Part shown: in pieces, positions 23,530 through 32,884 of the stretch
Layout of the letters: each line of letters begins with the position of its first letter
Position numbering within the stretch: position 1 is the first letter of the stretch
Assembly (NCBI RefSeq): GCF_029961765.1
Contig: NZ_CP124682.1
Span: 1-64,000 of the forward strand
Reading direction: 5' to 3'
From: Nocardioides sp. QY071
GTDB lineage: Bacteria; Actinomycetota; Actinomycetes; Propionibacteriales; Nocardioidaceae
DNA length: 64,000 nucleotides
Made by a program: the position numbers and the translations under genes
Notes under the pieces: model-generated
What the model was told of the DNA's origin: nothing
Seen by the model: the letters and a program-made list of their open reading frames with translations, nothing else
The model's database searches: none

Positions 23530-24911
23530 GGGGTCTGTCAGATCAACGGTGTAACTGGTTCTGGCTCGACACGCCGGCCTTGAGGTTGGCAGAGAGCAGG
23601 GACCGTGAGCGAGACCCTCGAGCCTGTGGTGCTCGATGAGGATGAGAAGCAGCAGATCGCGCAACGGCTGGTCGACCAGGCCAAGGCCGAGGGCGTAGAC
23701 CTGATGGGGCCAGGTGGGTTGCTGTCCGGCCTGACCAAGCAGGTCCTCGAGACCGCGCTGGAAGAGGAGATGGCTGACCACCTCGGCTACGACAAGCACG
23801 ACCCGGTGGGCCGTAACGGGCAGAACTCCCGCAACGGCACGAGGTCCAAGACTGTGCTCACCGACATCGGACCGGTCGAGCTCGACGTCCCCCGTGACCG
23901 CGAGGGCACCTTCGAACCGCGGATCGTGAAGAAGCGGCAACGGCGTCTGGATGGGGTGGACCAGATCGTGCTGTCGCTGACCGCGCGTGGTCTGACGACC
24001 GGGGAGGTCGCGGCGCACTTCGCCGACGTTTACGACGCGCAAGTCTCGAAGGACACCATCAGCCGTATCACCGACAAGGTCATCGGGGAGATGGCCGAGT
24101 GGCAGACCCGTCCGCTGGACCGGGTCTACCCGGTGATCTTCATCGATGCCCTGGTGGTCAAGGTCCGCGACGGACAGGTCACCAACAAGCCCTTCTACGT
24201 CGTCATCGGAGTCACCACCAGCGGGGAACGCGACATCCTCGGCATCTGGGCCGGCGACGGCGGCGAGGGCGCGAAGTTCTGGCTCCAGGTCCTGACCGAG
24301 ATCAAGAACCGCGGCGTCGAAGACGTGTGCATCGCGGTGTGCGACGGCCTGAAGGGTCTGCCCGATGCGATCGCCGCGACCTGGGAACTGACCCAGGTCC
24401 AGACCTGCATCATCCACCTCATCCGCAACACCTTCCGCTATGCCGCTCGGCAGCACTGGGAGAAGATGGCAAAGGACCTGCGGCCGATCTACACCGCGGT
24501 CAACGCCGAGCAAGCGGCAGCGAGATTGGACGACTTCGAGGAGCGGTGGGGCGCGATATGCCCGGCCGCGGTGAAGCTGTGGCGTAACGCGTGGGGCGAG
24601 TTCATCCCGTTCCTGGACTACGACGTGGAGATCCGCAAGATCATCTGCACGACGAATGCGATCGAGTCCCTCAACGCCCGCTACCGGCGAGCGGTCCGAG
24701 CCAGGGGGCACTTCCCCAACGACCAGGCGGCGTTGAAGTGCCTGTACCTGGTGACCCGCTCACTCGACCCCACCGGCACCGGTCGGGCACGATGGGTCAT
24801 CCGATGGAAGGCAGCGCTCAACGCCTTCGCCATCACCTTCGAGGGACGCATCAACCCCTCGGACAACTAGGAATGCCAGTGGCCAGTTACACCGGAAATC
24901 TGACAGTCCCC
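23530..24911 (+). mobile_element. IS256-family insertion sequence
   Basis: Imperfect terminal inverted repeats are visible: GGGGTCTGTCAGATC and CGGTGTAACTGG from 23530 on the left, and the reverse complement of CCAGTTACACCGG and ATCTGACAGTCCCC ending at 24911 on the right. Length about 1,382 bp with one transposase gene. The flanking eight bases do not match, so no target duplication is seen; the element may mark a recombination junction between backbone and integron. Confidence 0.82.
23605..24870 (+). CDS. IS256-family (mutator) transposase
   Basis: 421 aa with a GTG start. It carries the family hallmarks: LGYDKHDPVGRNGQNSRNGT, VPRDREGTFEPRIV, the first catalytic Asp in VYPVIFIDALVVKVRDG, the second in VCDGLKGLPDAI, CIIHLIRNTFRY, and the final Glu in TTNAIESLNARYRR. 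Length is normal and no break is seen, so the element is probably functional. Confidence 0.93.
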   Translation: MSETLEPVVLDEDEKQQIAQRLVDQAKAEGVDLMGPGGLLSGLTKQVLETALEEEMADHLGYDKHDPVGRNGQNSRNGTRSKTVLTDIGPVELDVPRDREGTFEPRIVKKRQRRLDGVDQIVLSLTARGLTTGEVAAHFADVYDAQVSKDTISRITDKVIGEMAEWQTRPLDRVYPVIFIDALVVKVRDGQVTNKPFYVVIGVTTSGERDILGIWAGDGGEGAKFWLQVLTEIKNRGVEDVCIAVCDGLKGLPDAIAATWELTQVQTCIIHLIRNTFRYAARQHWEKMAKDLRPIYTAVNAEQAAARLDDFEERWGAICPAAVKLWRNAWGEFIPFLDYDVEIRKIICTTNAIESLNARYRRAVRARGHFPNDQAALKCLYLVTRSLDPTGTGRARWVIRWKAALNAFAITFEGRINPSDN

Positions 24912-25217
24912 GAACGGACGTTAGATTTCGAGTTCTAGGTGTGATGTCTAGGGACGTTGTTCTGGCCCCCGCCCGTAATGACACCGTGCCGATTCAAGAA
25001 GTATCTGTCCAGACCGCTCGCCATTGAAGGCATGTTAGAGTTTAGGGCATGTCGAGTCCCGAATCAGACAGGTCAGGGGTTGTCGGTCACACCGCCAGCC
25101 CCTTGAACCACTAGTTACGACGCCCACGATCTGTGTGGGCGTATGTCTGGCGTACCCGGGGCGCTGGCCGTGGTGACAAGAAGAACCATTTCTTGATCTC
25201 ACACCTCGGAGTACTCG

Positions 25218-26393
25218 ATGCCTTTTGCCCTCTACATGCTTGCCCTGGCGGTCTTCGTCATGGGCACTTCAGAATTCATGCTCGCGGGATTGCTCCCCGC
25301 GATCGCGACCGAACTTGACGTCTCGGTCGGCACTGCGGGCCTGCTGACCTCCGCATTCGCAGTCGGTATGGTCGTCGGCGCGCCAGTGATGGCGGCATTC
25401 GCTCGCCGTTGGCCACCGCGGCTCACATTGATCGTTTGCCTTCTCGTGTTCGCGGGAAGCCACGTCATCGGAGCGATGACACCAGTGTTCTCTCTCCTGC
25501 TCATCACCCGGGTGCTCAGCGCTCTCGCAAACGCAGGATTCCTCGCCGTAGCACTGAGCACGGCCACTACCCTCGTGCCAGCGAACCAGAAGGGGCGTGC
25601 ACTGTCGATCCTGCTCTCCGGCACGACGATCGCAACCGTCGTGGGCGTCCCCGCCGGGGCACTGCTCGGCACAGCGCTGGGCTGGCGAACGACGTTCTGG
25701 GCGATCGCCATCCTCTGTATTCCCGCGGCCGTTGGAGTCATTCGTGGCGTCACGAACAATGTTGGTCGGAGCGAGACTAGCGCGACCTCACCAAGGCTCC
25801 GTGTCGAGCTCAGCCAGTTGGCGACGCCGCGGCTCATCCTGGCCATGGTACTCGGAGCGCTGATCAACGGAGGGACCTTTGCGGCATTCACCTTCCTGGC
25901 ACCCATCGTGACCGAGACCGCGGGCTTGGCCGAAGCGTGGGTGTCCGTCGCGCTGGTGATGTTCGGCATCGGATCGTTCCTTGGCGTCACGATCGCAGGA
26001 CGACTATCAGATCAACGACCTGGCCTCGTGCTCGCAGTCGGCGGACCGCTATTGCTGACAGGCTGGATCGTGTTGGCAGTGGTCGCATCTCATCCCGTCG
26101 CGCTTATCGTCCTCGTCCTCGTTCAGGGATTCCTGTCGTTCGGCGTCGGCAGTACTCTGATCACGCGTGTGCTGTATGCAGCATCGGGTGCGCCAACGAT
26201 GGGCGGTTCGTACGCAACCGCAGCATTGAATATCGGAGCTGCAGCGGGGCCCGTGCTTGGTGCGCTCGGGCTCGCGACCGGGCTGGGGCTGCTCGCGCCG
26301 GTTTGGGTCGCTTCGGTGCTGACAGCGATCGCTCTCGTCATCATGCTTCTCACCAGACGCGCGCTTACGAAGACCGCGGCGGAGGCCAATTGA
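25218..26393 (+). CDS. cmx: Chloramphenicol exporter Cmx (MFS)
   Basis: 391 aa with 12 predicted membrane segments. It starts MPFALYMLALAVFVMGTSEF and contains the MFS/DHA1 motifs GLLPAIATELDVSVGTAGLL and GRLSDQRPG. The sequence matches my recollection of Cmx from Corynebacterium almost throughout. It pumps out chloramphenicol using the proton gradient. It shares bases with the downstream transposase start. Intact and probably functional. Confidence 0.93.
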   Translation: MPFALYMLALAVFVMGTSEFMLAGLLPAIATELDVSVGTAGLLTSAFAVGMVVGAPVMAAFARRWPPRLTLIVCLLVFAGSHVIGAMTPVFSLLLITRVLSALANAGFLAVALSTATTLVPANQKGRALSILLSGTTIATVVGVPAGALLGTALGWRTTFWAIAILCIPAAVGVIRGVTNNVGRSETSATSPRLRVELSQLATPRLILAMVLGALINGGTFAAFTFLAPIVTETAGLAEAWVSVALVMFGIGSFLGVTIAGRLSDQRPGLVLAVGGPLLLTGWIVLAVVASHPVALIVLVLVQGFLSFGVGSTLITRVLYAASGAPTMGGSYATAALNIGAAAGPVLGALGLATGLGLLAPVWVASVLTAIALVIMLLTRRALTKTAAEAN

Positions 26394-27382
26394 TGACCCA
26401 TCCGAACGCTCTTCTCACTCCTCGTGCCCGTCTCCGGTTAGCCCGGCTGATTGTCGAAGACGGCTATCCGGCCACGATCGCCGCAAAGATGTTCATGGTC
26501 TCCCCGATCACTGCCCGGAAATGGGCAGGCCGCTACCGGGAAGAGGGTGAGTTTGGGATGCAGGATCGCTCCAGCAAGCCGCACCGGATCCCAGGCAGGA
26601 CGCCCGAGCATGTCAAGAAGAAGATCATCAACCTGCGCTGGCGGCTTCGACTGGGGCCAGCCCAGATCGCTGCGCGACTTGGTCTCTCGACGTCGACTGT
26701 TCACGCGGTCCTCGTCCGTTGCCGCGTGAACCGCCTCTCGCATATCGATCGTGTCACTGGCGAGCCATTGCGGCGATATGAGCATCCTCATCCGGGATCG
26801 TTGATTCATGTCGATGTCACGAAGTTCGGCAACATCCCCGACGGCGGTGGACATCGTTACGTAGGTCGGCAGCAAGGCGCACGGAACAAGCTCGCGACTC
26901 CGGGATTACCACGAGGAAAAGATCACAAGCCGCGCACCGGGACGGCGTTCGTTCACACAGTCATCGACGACCACTCCCGCGTCGCATACGCAGAAATCTG
27001 GTCGGATGAGCAGGCGAGCACAGCGGTGGGAGTTCTCGAACGCGCCGTGGCCTGGTTCGCCGAACGAGGCGTGACCGTCGAGCGAGTCCTATCCGACAAC
27101 GGGTCGGCATACAGATCCCACGCATGGAGGGACTTCTGCGCTCGGCTCGGCATCCGACACAAGCGGACACGCCCCTACCGGCCGCAGACGAACGGGAAGA
27201 TCGAGCGATTCCACCGCACGCTCGGGGACGGCTGGGCCTATGCCAGGTTTTACGGTTCAGAGGCCGAACGACGCCTGGCGCTGCCCGGCTGGCTCCACTT
27301 CTACAACCACCACCGACACCACTCTGCGATTGGCGGCGTACCCTTCGACCGACTCAACAACGTCCCTGGACATCACATCTAG
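26393..27382 (+). CDS. IS481-family transposase (IS5564-like)
   Basis: 329 aa. The N-terminal HTH (GYPATIAAKMFMVSPITARKWAGR) is followed by a second HTH and the DDE integrase core: HVDVTKFGNIPDGGG, VIDDHSRVAYAEIW, VLSDNGSAYRS, RPYRPQTNGKIERFHRTL. The start overlaps the cmx stop, so both are translated together. The stop codon TAG is part of the CTAG at the element's end. Confidence 0.92.
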   Translation: MTHPNALLTPRARLRLARLIVEDGYPATIAAKMFMVSPITARKWAGRYREEGEFGMQDRSSKPHRIPGRTPEHVKKKIINLRWRLRLGPAQIAARLGLSTSTVHAVLVRCRVNRLSHIDRVTGEPLRRYEHPHPGSLIHVDVTKFGNIPDGGGHRYVGRQQGARNKLATPGLPRGKDHKPRTGTAFVHTVIDDHSRVAYAEIWSDEQASTAVGVLERAVAWFAERGVTVERVLSDNGSAYRSHAWRDFCARLGIRHKRTRPYRPQTNGKIERFHRTLGDGWAYARFYGSEAERRLALPGWLHFYNHHRHHSAIGGVPFDRLNNVPGHHI

Positions 27383-27992
27383 GCGTTCTGCGATGAAGGT
27401 TGGATCCCAGCCGGGATTGAAAGTGTCGACGTGGGTGAATCCGAGCCGCTCGTATAGGCCACGCAGGTTCGGGTGGCAGTCGAGCCGCAGCTTGGCGCAC
27501 CCCTGCGTTCGCGCGGCATGGCGGCAAGCCTCGATCAGCGCGGAGCTGACACCCCGGCCCGCATGTGTCCGTCGCACCGCGAGCTTGTGCAGATATGCGG
27601 CCTCCCCCTTGAGGGCGTCGGGCCAGAACTCGGGATCCTCGGCCGACAAGGTGCAACAGCCGTCGATGCCGTCGCTGCAACTCGCGACTAGGAGCTCGGA
27701 TCTCAGGACGAAGGTCTCCGCGAATGTCCGGTCGATCCGCGCGACGTCCCAGGCGGGCGTTCCCTTGGCGGACATCCACGCCGCAGCGTCGTGCATCAGC
27801 CGCACAACCTCGTCGATATCACCCGAGCAGGCGACCCGAACGTTCGGAGGCTCCTCGCTGTCCATTCGCTCCCCTGGCGCGGTATGAACCGCCGCCTCAT
27901 AGTGCAGTTTGATCCTGACGAGCCCAGCATGTCTGCGCCCACCTTCGCGGAACCTGACCAGGGTCCGCTAGCGGGCGGCCGGAAGGTGAATG

Positions 27993-28832
27993 CTAGGCAT
28001 GATCTAACCCTCGGTCTCTGGCGTCGCGACTGCGAAATTTCGCGAGGGTTTCCGAGAAGGTGATTGCGCTTCGCAGATCTCCAGGCGCGTGGGTGCGGAC
28101 GTAGTCAGCGCCATTGCCGATCGCGTGAAGTTCCGCCGCAAGGCTCGCTGGACCCAGATCCTTTACAGGAAGGCCAACGGTGGCGCCCAAGAAGGATTTC
28201 CGCGACACCGAGACCAATAGCGGAAGCCCCAACGCCGACTTCAGCTTTTGAAGGTTCGACAGCACGTGCAGCGATGTTTCCGGTGCGGGGCTCAAGAAAA
28301 ATCCCATCCCCGGATCGAGGATGAGCCGGTCGGCAGCGACCCCGCTCCGTCGCAAGGCGGAAACCCGCGCCTCGAAGAACCGCACAATCTCGTCGAGCGC
28401 GTCTTCGGGTCGAAGGTGACCGGTGCGGGTGGCGATGCCATCCCGCTGCGCTGAGTGCATAACCACCAGCCTGCAGTCCGCCTCAGCAATATCGGGATAG
28501 AGCGCAGGGTCAGGAAATCCTTGGATATCGTTCAGGTAGCCCACGCCGCGCTTGAGCGCATAGCGCTGGGTTTCCGGTTGGAAGCTGTCGATTGAAACAC
28601 GGTGCATCTGATCGGACAGGGCGTCTAAGAGCGGCGCAATACGTCTGATCTCATCGGCCGGCGATACAGGCCTCGCGTCCGGATGGCTGGCGGCCGGTCC
28701 GACATCCACGACGTCTGATCCGACTCGCAGCATTTCGATCGCCGCGGTGACAGCGCCGGCGGGGTCTAGCCGCCGGCTCTCATCGAAGAAGGAGTCCTCG
28801 GTGAGATTCAGAATGCCGAACACCGTCACCAT
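27993..28832 (-). CDS. sul1: Sulfonamide-resistant dihydropteroate synthase Sul1
   Basis: 279 aa from the ATG at 28832 (MVTVFGILNLTEDSFFDESRR). Pterin-binding motifs NLTEDSFFDESR, VDVGPAASHPDA, ILDPGMGFF and SVSRKSFLGAT are intact, and the chain is full length. It replaces the host folate enzyme and is insensitive to sulfonamides. It overlaps the end of qacE-delta-1, as in standard integrons. Confidence 0.97.
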   Translation of the reverse strand: MVTVFGILNLTEDSFFDESRRLDPAGAVTAAIEMLRVGSDVVDVGPAASHPDARPVSPADEIRRIAPLLDALSDQMHRVSIDSFQPETQRYALKRGVGYLNDIQGFPDPALYPDIAEADCRLVVMHSAQRDGIATRTGHLRPEDALDEIVRFFEARVSALRRSGVAADRLILDPGMGFFLSPAPETSLHVLSNLQKLKSALGLPLLVSVSRKSFLGATVGLPVKDLGPASLAAELHAIGNGADYVRTHAPGDLRSAITFSETLAKFRSRDARDRGLDHA

Positions 28833-29173
28833 GGCGTCGGCCTCCGCAGCGACTTCCACGATGGGGATCGGGCGAGCAAAAAGGCAGCAATTATGAGCCC
28901 CATACCTACAAAGCCCCACGCATCAAGCTTTTGCCCATGAAGCAACCAGGCAATGGCTGTAATTATGACGACGCCGAGTCCCGACCAGACTGCATAAGCA
29001 ACACCGACAGGGATGGATTTCAGAACCAGAGAAAGAAAATAAAATGCGATGCCATAACCGATTATGACAACGGCGGAAGGGGCAAGCTTAGTAAAGCCCT
29101 CGCTAGATTTTAATGCGGATGTTGCGATTACTTCGCCAACTATTGCGATAACAAGAAAAAGCCAGCCTTTCAT
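28826..29173 (-). CDS. qacEdelta1: QacE-delta-1 small multidrug exporter (truncated form)
   Basis: 115 aa. The SMR-family start MKGWLFLVIAIVGEVIATSALK with the essential Glu is present, with three complete membrane helices. The C-terminus diverges at LLARSPSWKSLRRPTPW, the known result of fusion with the sul1 region. This form gives low or no resistance to quaternary ammonium compounds. Confidence 0.97.
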   Translation of the reverse strand: MKGWLFLVIAIVGEVIATSALKSSEGFTKLAPSAVVIIGYGIAFYFLSLVLKSIPVGVAYAVWSGLGVVIITAIAWLLHGQKLDAWGFVGMGLIIAAFLLARSPSWKSLRRPTPW

Positions 29174-29275
29174 GATATATCTCCCAATTTGTGTAGGGCT
29201 TATTATGCACGCTTAAAAATAATAAAAGCAGACTTGACCTGATAGTTTGGCTGTGAGCAATTATGTGCTTAGTGC

Positions 29276-29335
29276 ATCTAACGCCGGAGTTAAGCCGCCG
29301 CGCGTAGCGCGGTCGGCTTGAACGAATTGTTAGAC
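29276..29335 (-). other. attC site (59-base element) of the aadA2 cassette
   Basis: The core sites GTCTAAC and GTTAGAT (seen on the + strand as GTTAGAC at 29329 and ATCTAAC at 29276) bound a 60-bp imperfect palindrome. It directly follows the aadA2 stop codon. It is the only attC seen, so the array holds one cassette. Confidence 0.88.
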
Positions 29336-29336
29336 A

Positions 29337-30128
29337 TCATTTACCAACTGACTTGATGATCTCGCCTTTCACAAAGCGAATAAATTCTTCCAAGTGATCT
29401 GCGCGTGAGGCCAAGTGATCTTCTTTTTGTCCCAGATAAGCTTGCTTAGCTTCAAGTAAGACGGGCTGATACTGGGCAGGTAGGCGTTTTATTGCCCAGT
29501 CGGCAGCGACATCCTTCGGCGCGATTTTGCCGGTTATTGCGCTGTACCAAATGCGGGACAACGTAAGCACTACATTTCGCTCATCGCCGGCCCAGTCGGG
29601 CTGCGAGTTCCATAGCTTCAAGGTTTCCCTCAGCGCCTCGAATAGATCCTGTTCAGGAACCGGGTCAAAGAATTCCTCCGCTGCCGGACCTACCAAGGCA
29701 ACGCTATGTTCTCTTGCTTTTGTAAGCAGGATAGCTAGATCAATGTCGATCATGGCTGGCTCGAAGATACCCGCAAGAATGTCATTGCGCTGCCATTCTC
29801 CAAATTGCAGCTCGCGCTTAGCCGGATAACGCCACGGGATGATGTCGTCATGCACGACAAGGGTGACTTCTATAGCGCGGAGCGTCTCGCTCTCGCCAGG
29901 GAAAGCCGAAGCCTCCATAAGATCATTGAGCAATGCTCGCCGCGTCGTTTCATCAAGCTTTACGGCCACAGTAACCAACAAATCAATATCGCTGTATGGC
30001 TTCAGGCCGCCATCCACTGCGGAGCCGTACAAATGCACGGCCAGCAACGTTGATTCCAGATGGCGCTCAATGACGCTTAGCACCTCTGATAGTTGGTTCG
30101 AAATTTCGATGGTCACCGCTTCCCTCAT
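29337..30128 (-). CDS. aadA2: Aminoglycoside (3'')(9) adenylyltransferase AadA2
   Basis: 263 aa from MREAVTIEIS at 30128; the GTG at 30116 gives the 259-aa form often annotated. The nucleotidyltransferase motif LYGSAVDGGLKPYSDIDLLV is present. Residues such as TIEISNQLSEVLSVIERHLES and EFIRFVKGEIIKSVGK mark it as aadA2 rather than aadA1. It modifies streptomycin and spectinomycin. It is expressed from Pc inside intI1. Confidence 0.96.
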   Translation of the reverse strand: MREAVTIEISNQLSEVLSVIERHLESTLLAVHLYGSAVDGGLKPYSDIDLLVTVAVKLDETTRRALLNDLMEASAFPGESETLRAIEVTLVVHDDIIPWRYPAKRELQFGEWQRNDILAGIFEPAMIDIDLAILLTKAREHSVALVGPAAEEFFDPVPEQDLFEALRETLKLWNSQPDWAGDERNVVLTLSRIWYSAITGKIAPKDVAADWAIKRLPAQYQPVLLEAKQAYLGQKEDHLASRADHLEEFIRFVKGEIIKSVGK

Positions 30129-30131
30129 GAT

Positions 30132-30391
30132 GTCTAACTTTGTTTTAGGGCGACTGCCCTGCTGCGTAACATCGTTGCTGCTCCATAACATCAAACATCG
30201 ACCCACGGCGTAACGCGCTTGCTGCTTGGATGCCCGAGGCATAGACTGTACAAAAAAACAGTCATAACAAGCCATGAAAACCGCCACTGCGCCGTTACCA
30301 CCGCTGCGTTCGGTCAAGGTTCTGGACCAGTTGCGTGAGCGCATACGCTACTTGCATTACAGTTTACGAACCGAACAGGCTTATGTCCACT
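30132..30391 (-). promoter_or_regulatory. attI1 and cassette promoter Pc (weak variant), P2 inactive
   Basis: attI1 begins with GTCTAAC at 30132 and extends to about 30195. Pc lies inside intI1: TGGACA (complement of 30384-30389), 17 bp, TAAACT (30366-30361), the weak PcW version. The secondary promoter P2 has TTGTTA and TACAGT only 14 bp apart, without the GGG insertion, so it should be inactive. Confidence 0.82.
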
Positions 30392-30813
30392 GGGTTCGTG
30401 CCTTCATCCGTTTCCACGGTGTGCGTCACCCGGCAACCTTGGGCAGCAGCGAAGTCGAGGCATTTCTGTCCTGGCTGGCGAACGAGCGCAAGGTTTCGGT
30501 CTCCACGCATCGTCAGGCATTGGCGGCCTTGCTGTTCTTCTACGGCAAGGTGCTGTGCACGGATCTGCCCTGGCTTCAGGAGATCGGAAGACCTCGGCCG
30601 TCGCGGCGCTTGCCGGTGGTGCTGACCCCGGATGAAGTGGTTCGCATCCTCGGTTTTCTGGAAGGCGAGCATCGTTTGTTCGCCCAGCTTCTGTATGGAA
30701 CGGGCATGCGGATCAGTGAGGGTTTGCAACTGCGGGTCAAGGATCTGGATTTCGATCACGGCACGATCATCGTGCGGGAGGGCAAGGGCTCCAAGGATCG
30801 GGCCTTGTGGTGA
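30274..30813 (+). pseudogene. intI1: Truncated class 1 integrase IntI1
   Basis: The first ~178 residues ([20 protein letters not shown] through [18 protein letters not shown]) match IntI1, which is normally 337 aa. The integron sequence stops at about 30807 and a chance stop follows at 30813. The catalytic R of the first box ([12 protein letters not shown]) is present, but the C-terminal HxxR and Tyr are lost, so no cassette recombination is expected. Confidence 0.93.
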
Positions 30814-31171
30814 ACTGACCGTCGTTTGGCGACCACGCCTCGGCTTGCTGCGCGACGGCATCCGCAGTCGCCTCGAGTACCCGCCGGCGATGCTGGAGCT
30901 CGTCGGTGATCACGTTGACGGTGGTGAGGACAGAGGTCCTGTCCGCCTGCGTCGCCCAGTAGCGCGGGGTGGTGATCAACCGGTCCAGATCGCTGGGGGA
31001 GAGCATTCCCTGAAGCATGCGGATCTGGTCGGCCGCCCAGCGCAGATAGCCGTCGACGACGTCGGTTGCGCCCCCGGACACCGAGTGGGTGGCGTTCGCG
31101 GCCGACCGTAGCGTCTCGGCCAGGTGGTCGCCTGTGCCGCTCATGGGCCAGACCATGTTTCGACGGTCCAC
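30767..31171 (-). CDS. Truncated protein of unknown function next to the integron break
   Basis: A - strand frame of 134 aa whose last ~14 codons come from intI1, showing 3' truncation at the junction. The rest ([20 protein letters not shown], then [22 protein letters not shown] and [20 protein letters not shown]) looks like a real helical protein. The start is uncertain (31171, 31156 or 31141). No family recognised. Confidence 0.45.
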
Positions 31172-31202
31172 TACACACCTTCCTCACTTCGGAAAGCGTA
31201 CG

Positions 31203-32627
31203 GTCAAGTCCCCTGGAGTGGTGTAGCGCTTCGCGTTCCTTCTTCTTCGGGTCAGGCGGTCAGGGCGGGTAGGTCGTCGGCTCCGATCTCGGTGTCGGTG
31301 GTGGGGACGGCGTTGATGCGGCATCGGGCGAGGACTTCGAGTCCGAGGTAGCGGCGGCCTTCGGCCCATTCGTCGGTCTGCTCGGCCAGTACGGCTCCGA
31401 CCAGGCGCACGATGGCTTCACGGTTGGGGAAGATCCCGACGGCGTCGGTGCGGCGACGGATCTCGCGGTTGAGGCGTTCGGCTGGGTTGTTGGACCAGAT
31501 CTGGCTCCACACGTCCTTGGGGAAGGCGGTGAACGCGAGGATGTCGGCGCGGGCACCGTCGAGGTGGTCGTGGACCTCGGACAGCTTGCCGTCGACGTAG
31601 TCCAAGAGCCGGTCGAACTGGGCGTGGACCGCGGGCGCGTCGGGCTGGTCGTAGACCGAGTGCAGCATCGCCTTCACAGCCGGCCACATCGACTTCGGCG
31701 TCACGCTCATGAGGTTCGCGGCGTAGTGGGTGCGGCAGCGTTGCCACGCCGCTCCGGGCAGGTTGGCAGCGACGGCCTCGACTAGGCCGGCGTGGGCGTC
31801 GCTGGTGACCAGCCGCACCCCGGACAGGCCGCGCGCGGTGAGGTCGGCAAAGAACTCGTTCCACGCCGCTCCTGTCTCGGCGGTGGCCACCCGCATGCCG
31901 AGGACCTCGCGGTGCCCGTCGCTGTTGACACCGGTCGCGAGCAGGACCACGGCGTTGATCACCCGTCCGCCTTCGCGGACCTTCATCGTCAATGCGTCGG
32001 CTGCGACGAAGGTGAACGGGCCCGCGGTGTCCAGTGGGCGGTGGCGGAACTGCTCGACGTGCTCGTCGAGCTCAGCGGCCATCCGCGAGACCTGTGACTT
32101 CGACAGCGAGTCGATGCCGAGGGTCTTCACGAGCTTGTCCATCCGCCGCGTCGAGACACCAGCGAGGTAGCAGTCCGCGACCACGGTGATCAGCGCGGTC
32201 TCTGCGCTTGCGGCGCTCGAGCAGCCACTCGGGGAAGTAGGTGCCCTTGCGGAGCTTGGGGATCGCCACGTCGATGGTGCCGACGCGGGTGTCGAGGTCG
32301 CGGTGGCGGTAGCCGTTGCGCTGCGTGACCCGGCCCGGGGTGGGGCGGCCGTACTCGGCGCCGACCACAGCGTCGGCGTCCGCGGAGAGCAGGGCATTGA
32401 TCATCGTCTGCAGCAGCGAGCGCATCAGATCCGGGGACGCTTCGGCGAGGGCTTCGCCAAGTAGGCGTGCAGGGTCGACAATGTGAGCAGCGGTCATCGT
32501 GATGACTCCATTCGAGTGAGCTGTAGGAGGTGAACTCGAAGGATCACGCGGTGGCCGCGTCTACGCCTCCAGCGACATGCCAGTGACGATCTCGGCGACC
32601 GCGCTACACCACTATCGGGGACTCAAC
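31203..32627 (-). mobile_element. IS1081-like (IS256 family) insertion sequence
   Basis: Inverted ends: GTCAAGTCCCCTGGAGTGGT plus GTAGCGC at 31203-31229, and GCGCTACACCACT plus ATCGGGGACTCAAC at 32601-32627. One frameshifted transposase gene lies inside. Similarity to mycobacterial IS1081 is from memory of that protein. Confidence 0.8.
31252..32497 (-). pseudogene. IS1081-like transposase, frameshifted near 32213
   Basis: The N-terminus is read from 32497 (MTAAHIVDPARLLGEALAEA to YFPEWLLERRKR). The remainder is in another frame (ALITVVADCYLAGVSTRRMD to the end at 31252). Normal members read ERRKRAEAAL across this point, so two bases are missing or one is extra. All catalytic regions are otherwise present (VAADALTMKVREG, VTSDAHAGLVEAV, SNNPAERLNREIRRR). 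Confidence 0.85.
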
Positions 32628-32729
32628 TCAACCTGGCCCAGCGCCGGACGTCGTTGGCGATGGCCCCGCCCGGATCTATCCCCGGCTCGCCTCGTGCGGT
32701 CCTTGACCAGACGCCGAATGTCTAGCTGA

Positions 32730-32799
32730 TCAGTGTTGAAAGAACCATCTGGTCCGTTTGGAAATGTTCGCTGCATCTCGACAGTTGTCGAGATGCAGC
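32730..32799 (+). repeat. Recurring palindromic hairpin repeat, copy 1
   Basis: CAGTGTTGAAAG, 14 bp, TTTGGAAATGTTCG, then GCTGCATCTCGAC-AGTT-GTCGAGATGCAGC (32770-32799). The same unit recurs at 37520-37593 and 52911-52962, with the hairpin alone at 46999-47037. It probably marks ends of Tn554-like elements. Confidence 0.7.
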
Positions 32800-32819
32800 G
32801 GAGATTGGCGTCCCGCACA

Positions 32820-32873
32820 CCGCGAACATTGGCGTTGACGTCCTGCTGGCGTTGGGCCCGCCAATGTTCGCGG
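32820..32873. repeat. Perfect 15-bp inverted repeat with 24-bp loop
   Basis: CCGCGAACATTGGCG (32820-32834) and CGCCAATGTTCGCGG (32859-32873), just beyond the stop codon of the MerR-PP2C gene. It could serve as its terminator or as another recombination end; no T-run is present. Confidence 0.55.
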
Positions 32874-32884
32874 CGCGAGCATGC

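Larger units (their letters stand above)
24935..27382 (+). mobile_element. cmx-carrying IS481-family transposon (Tn5564-like)
   Basis: Ends match as inverted repeats: GTGTGATGTCTAGGGACGTT after CTAG on the left, and the complement of AACGTCCCTGGACATCACAT before CTAG on the right. CTAG is duplicated at 24935-24938 and 27379-27382, as expected for IS481-type insertion. Inside are cmx and a transposase whose stop codon falls in the right end. Content matches the corynebacterial chloramphenicol transposon Tn5564 as known to me. Bases 24962-25217 hold the cmx upstream region and no other supported gene. Confidence 0.85.
24921..27865 (-). pseudogene. Integron orf5 (GNAT acetyltransferase) interrupted by the cmx transposon
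   Basis: The main part (27865 down to 27379) encodes MDSEEPPNVRVACSGDIDEVV through FNPGWDPTFIAERL, the GNAT protein orf5 of the class 1 integron 3' conserved segment. The final codons LELEI-stop lie on the far side of the transposon at 24938-24921 (TTAGATTTCGAGTTCTAG on the + strand). Joining both sides at one CTAG restores the normal end. In its present state translation runs into the transposon and ends at 27257, adding about 40 foreign residues, so activity is uncertain. Confidence 0.85.
24912..30807 (-). mobile_element. Class 1 integron remnant (intI1 fragment, attI1, aadA2, qacE-delta-1, sul1, orf5), itself interrupted
   Basis: Read on the - strand, the order is truncated intI1, attI1, one aadA2 cassette with attC, qacE-delta-1, sul1 and orf5: the standard 5' conserved segment, cassette and 3' conserved segment. 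It is cut at intI1 position 30807 on one side and by the IS256 element on the other. A cmx transposon sits in orf5. Base composition is clearly lower in GC than the backbone, showing an origin outside actinobacteria. Confidence 0.93.

Noticed and set aside
25170..25217. Possible leader peptide for cmx (GTGACAAGAAGAACC...TGA with a small inverted repeat)
   Set aside because: The stem is short, there is no clear ribosome site, and I know no described cmx leader to compare with.
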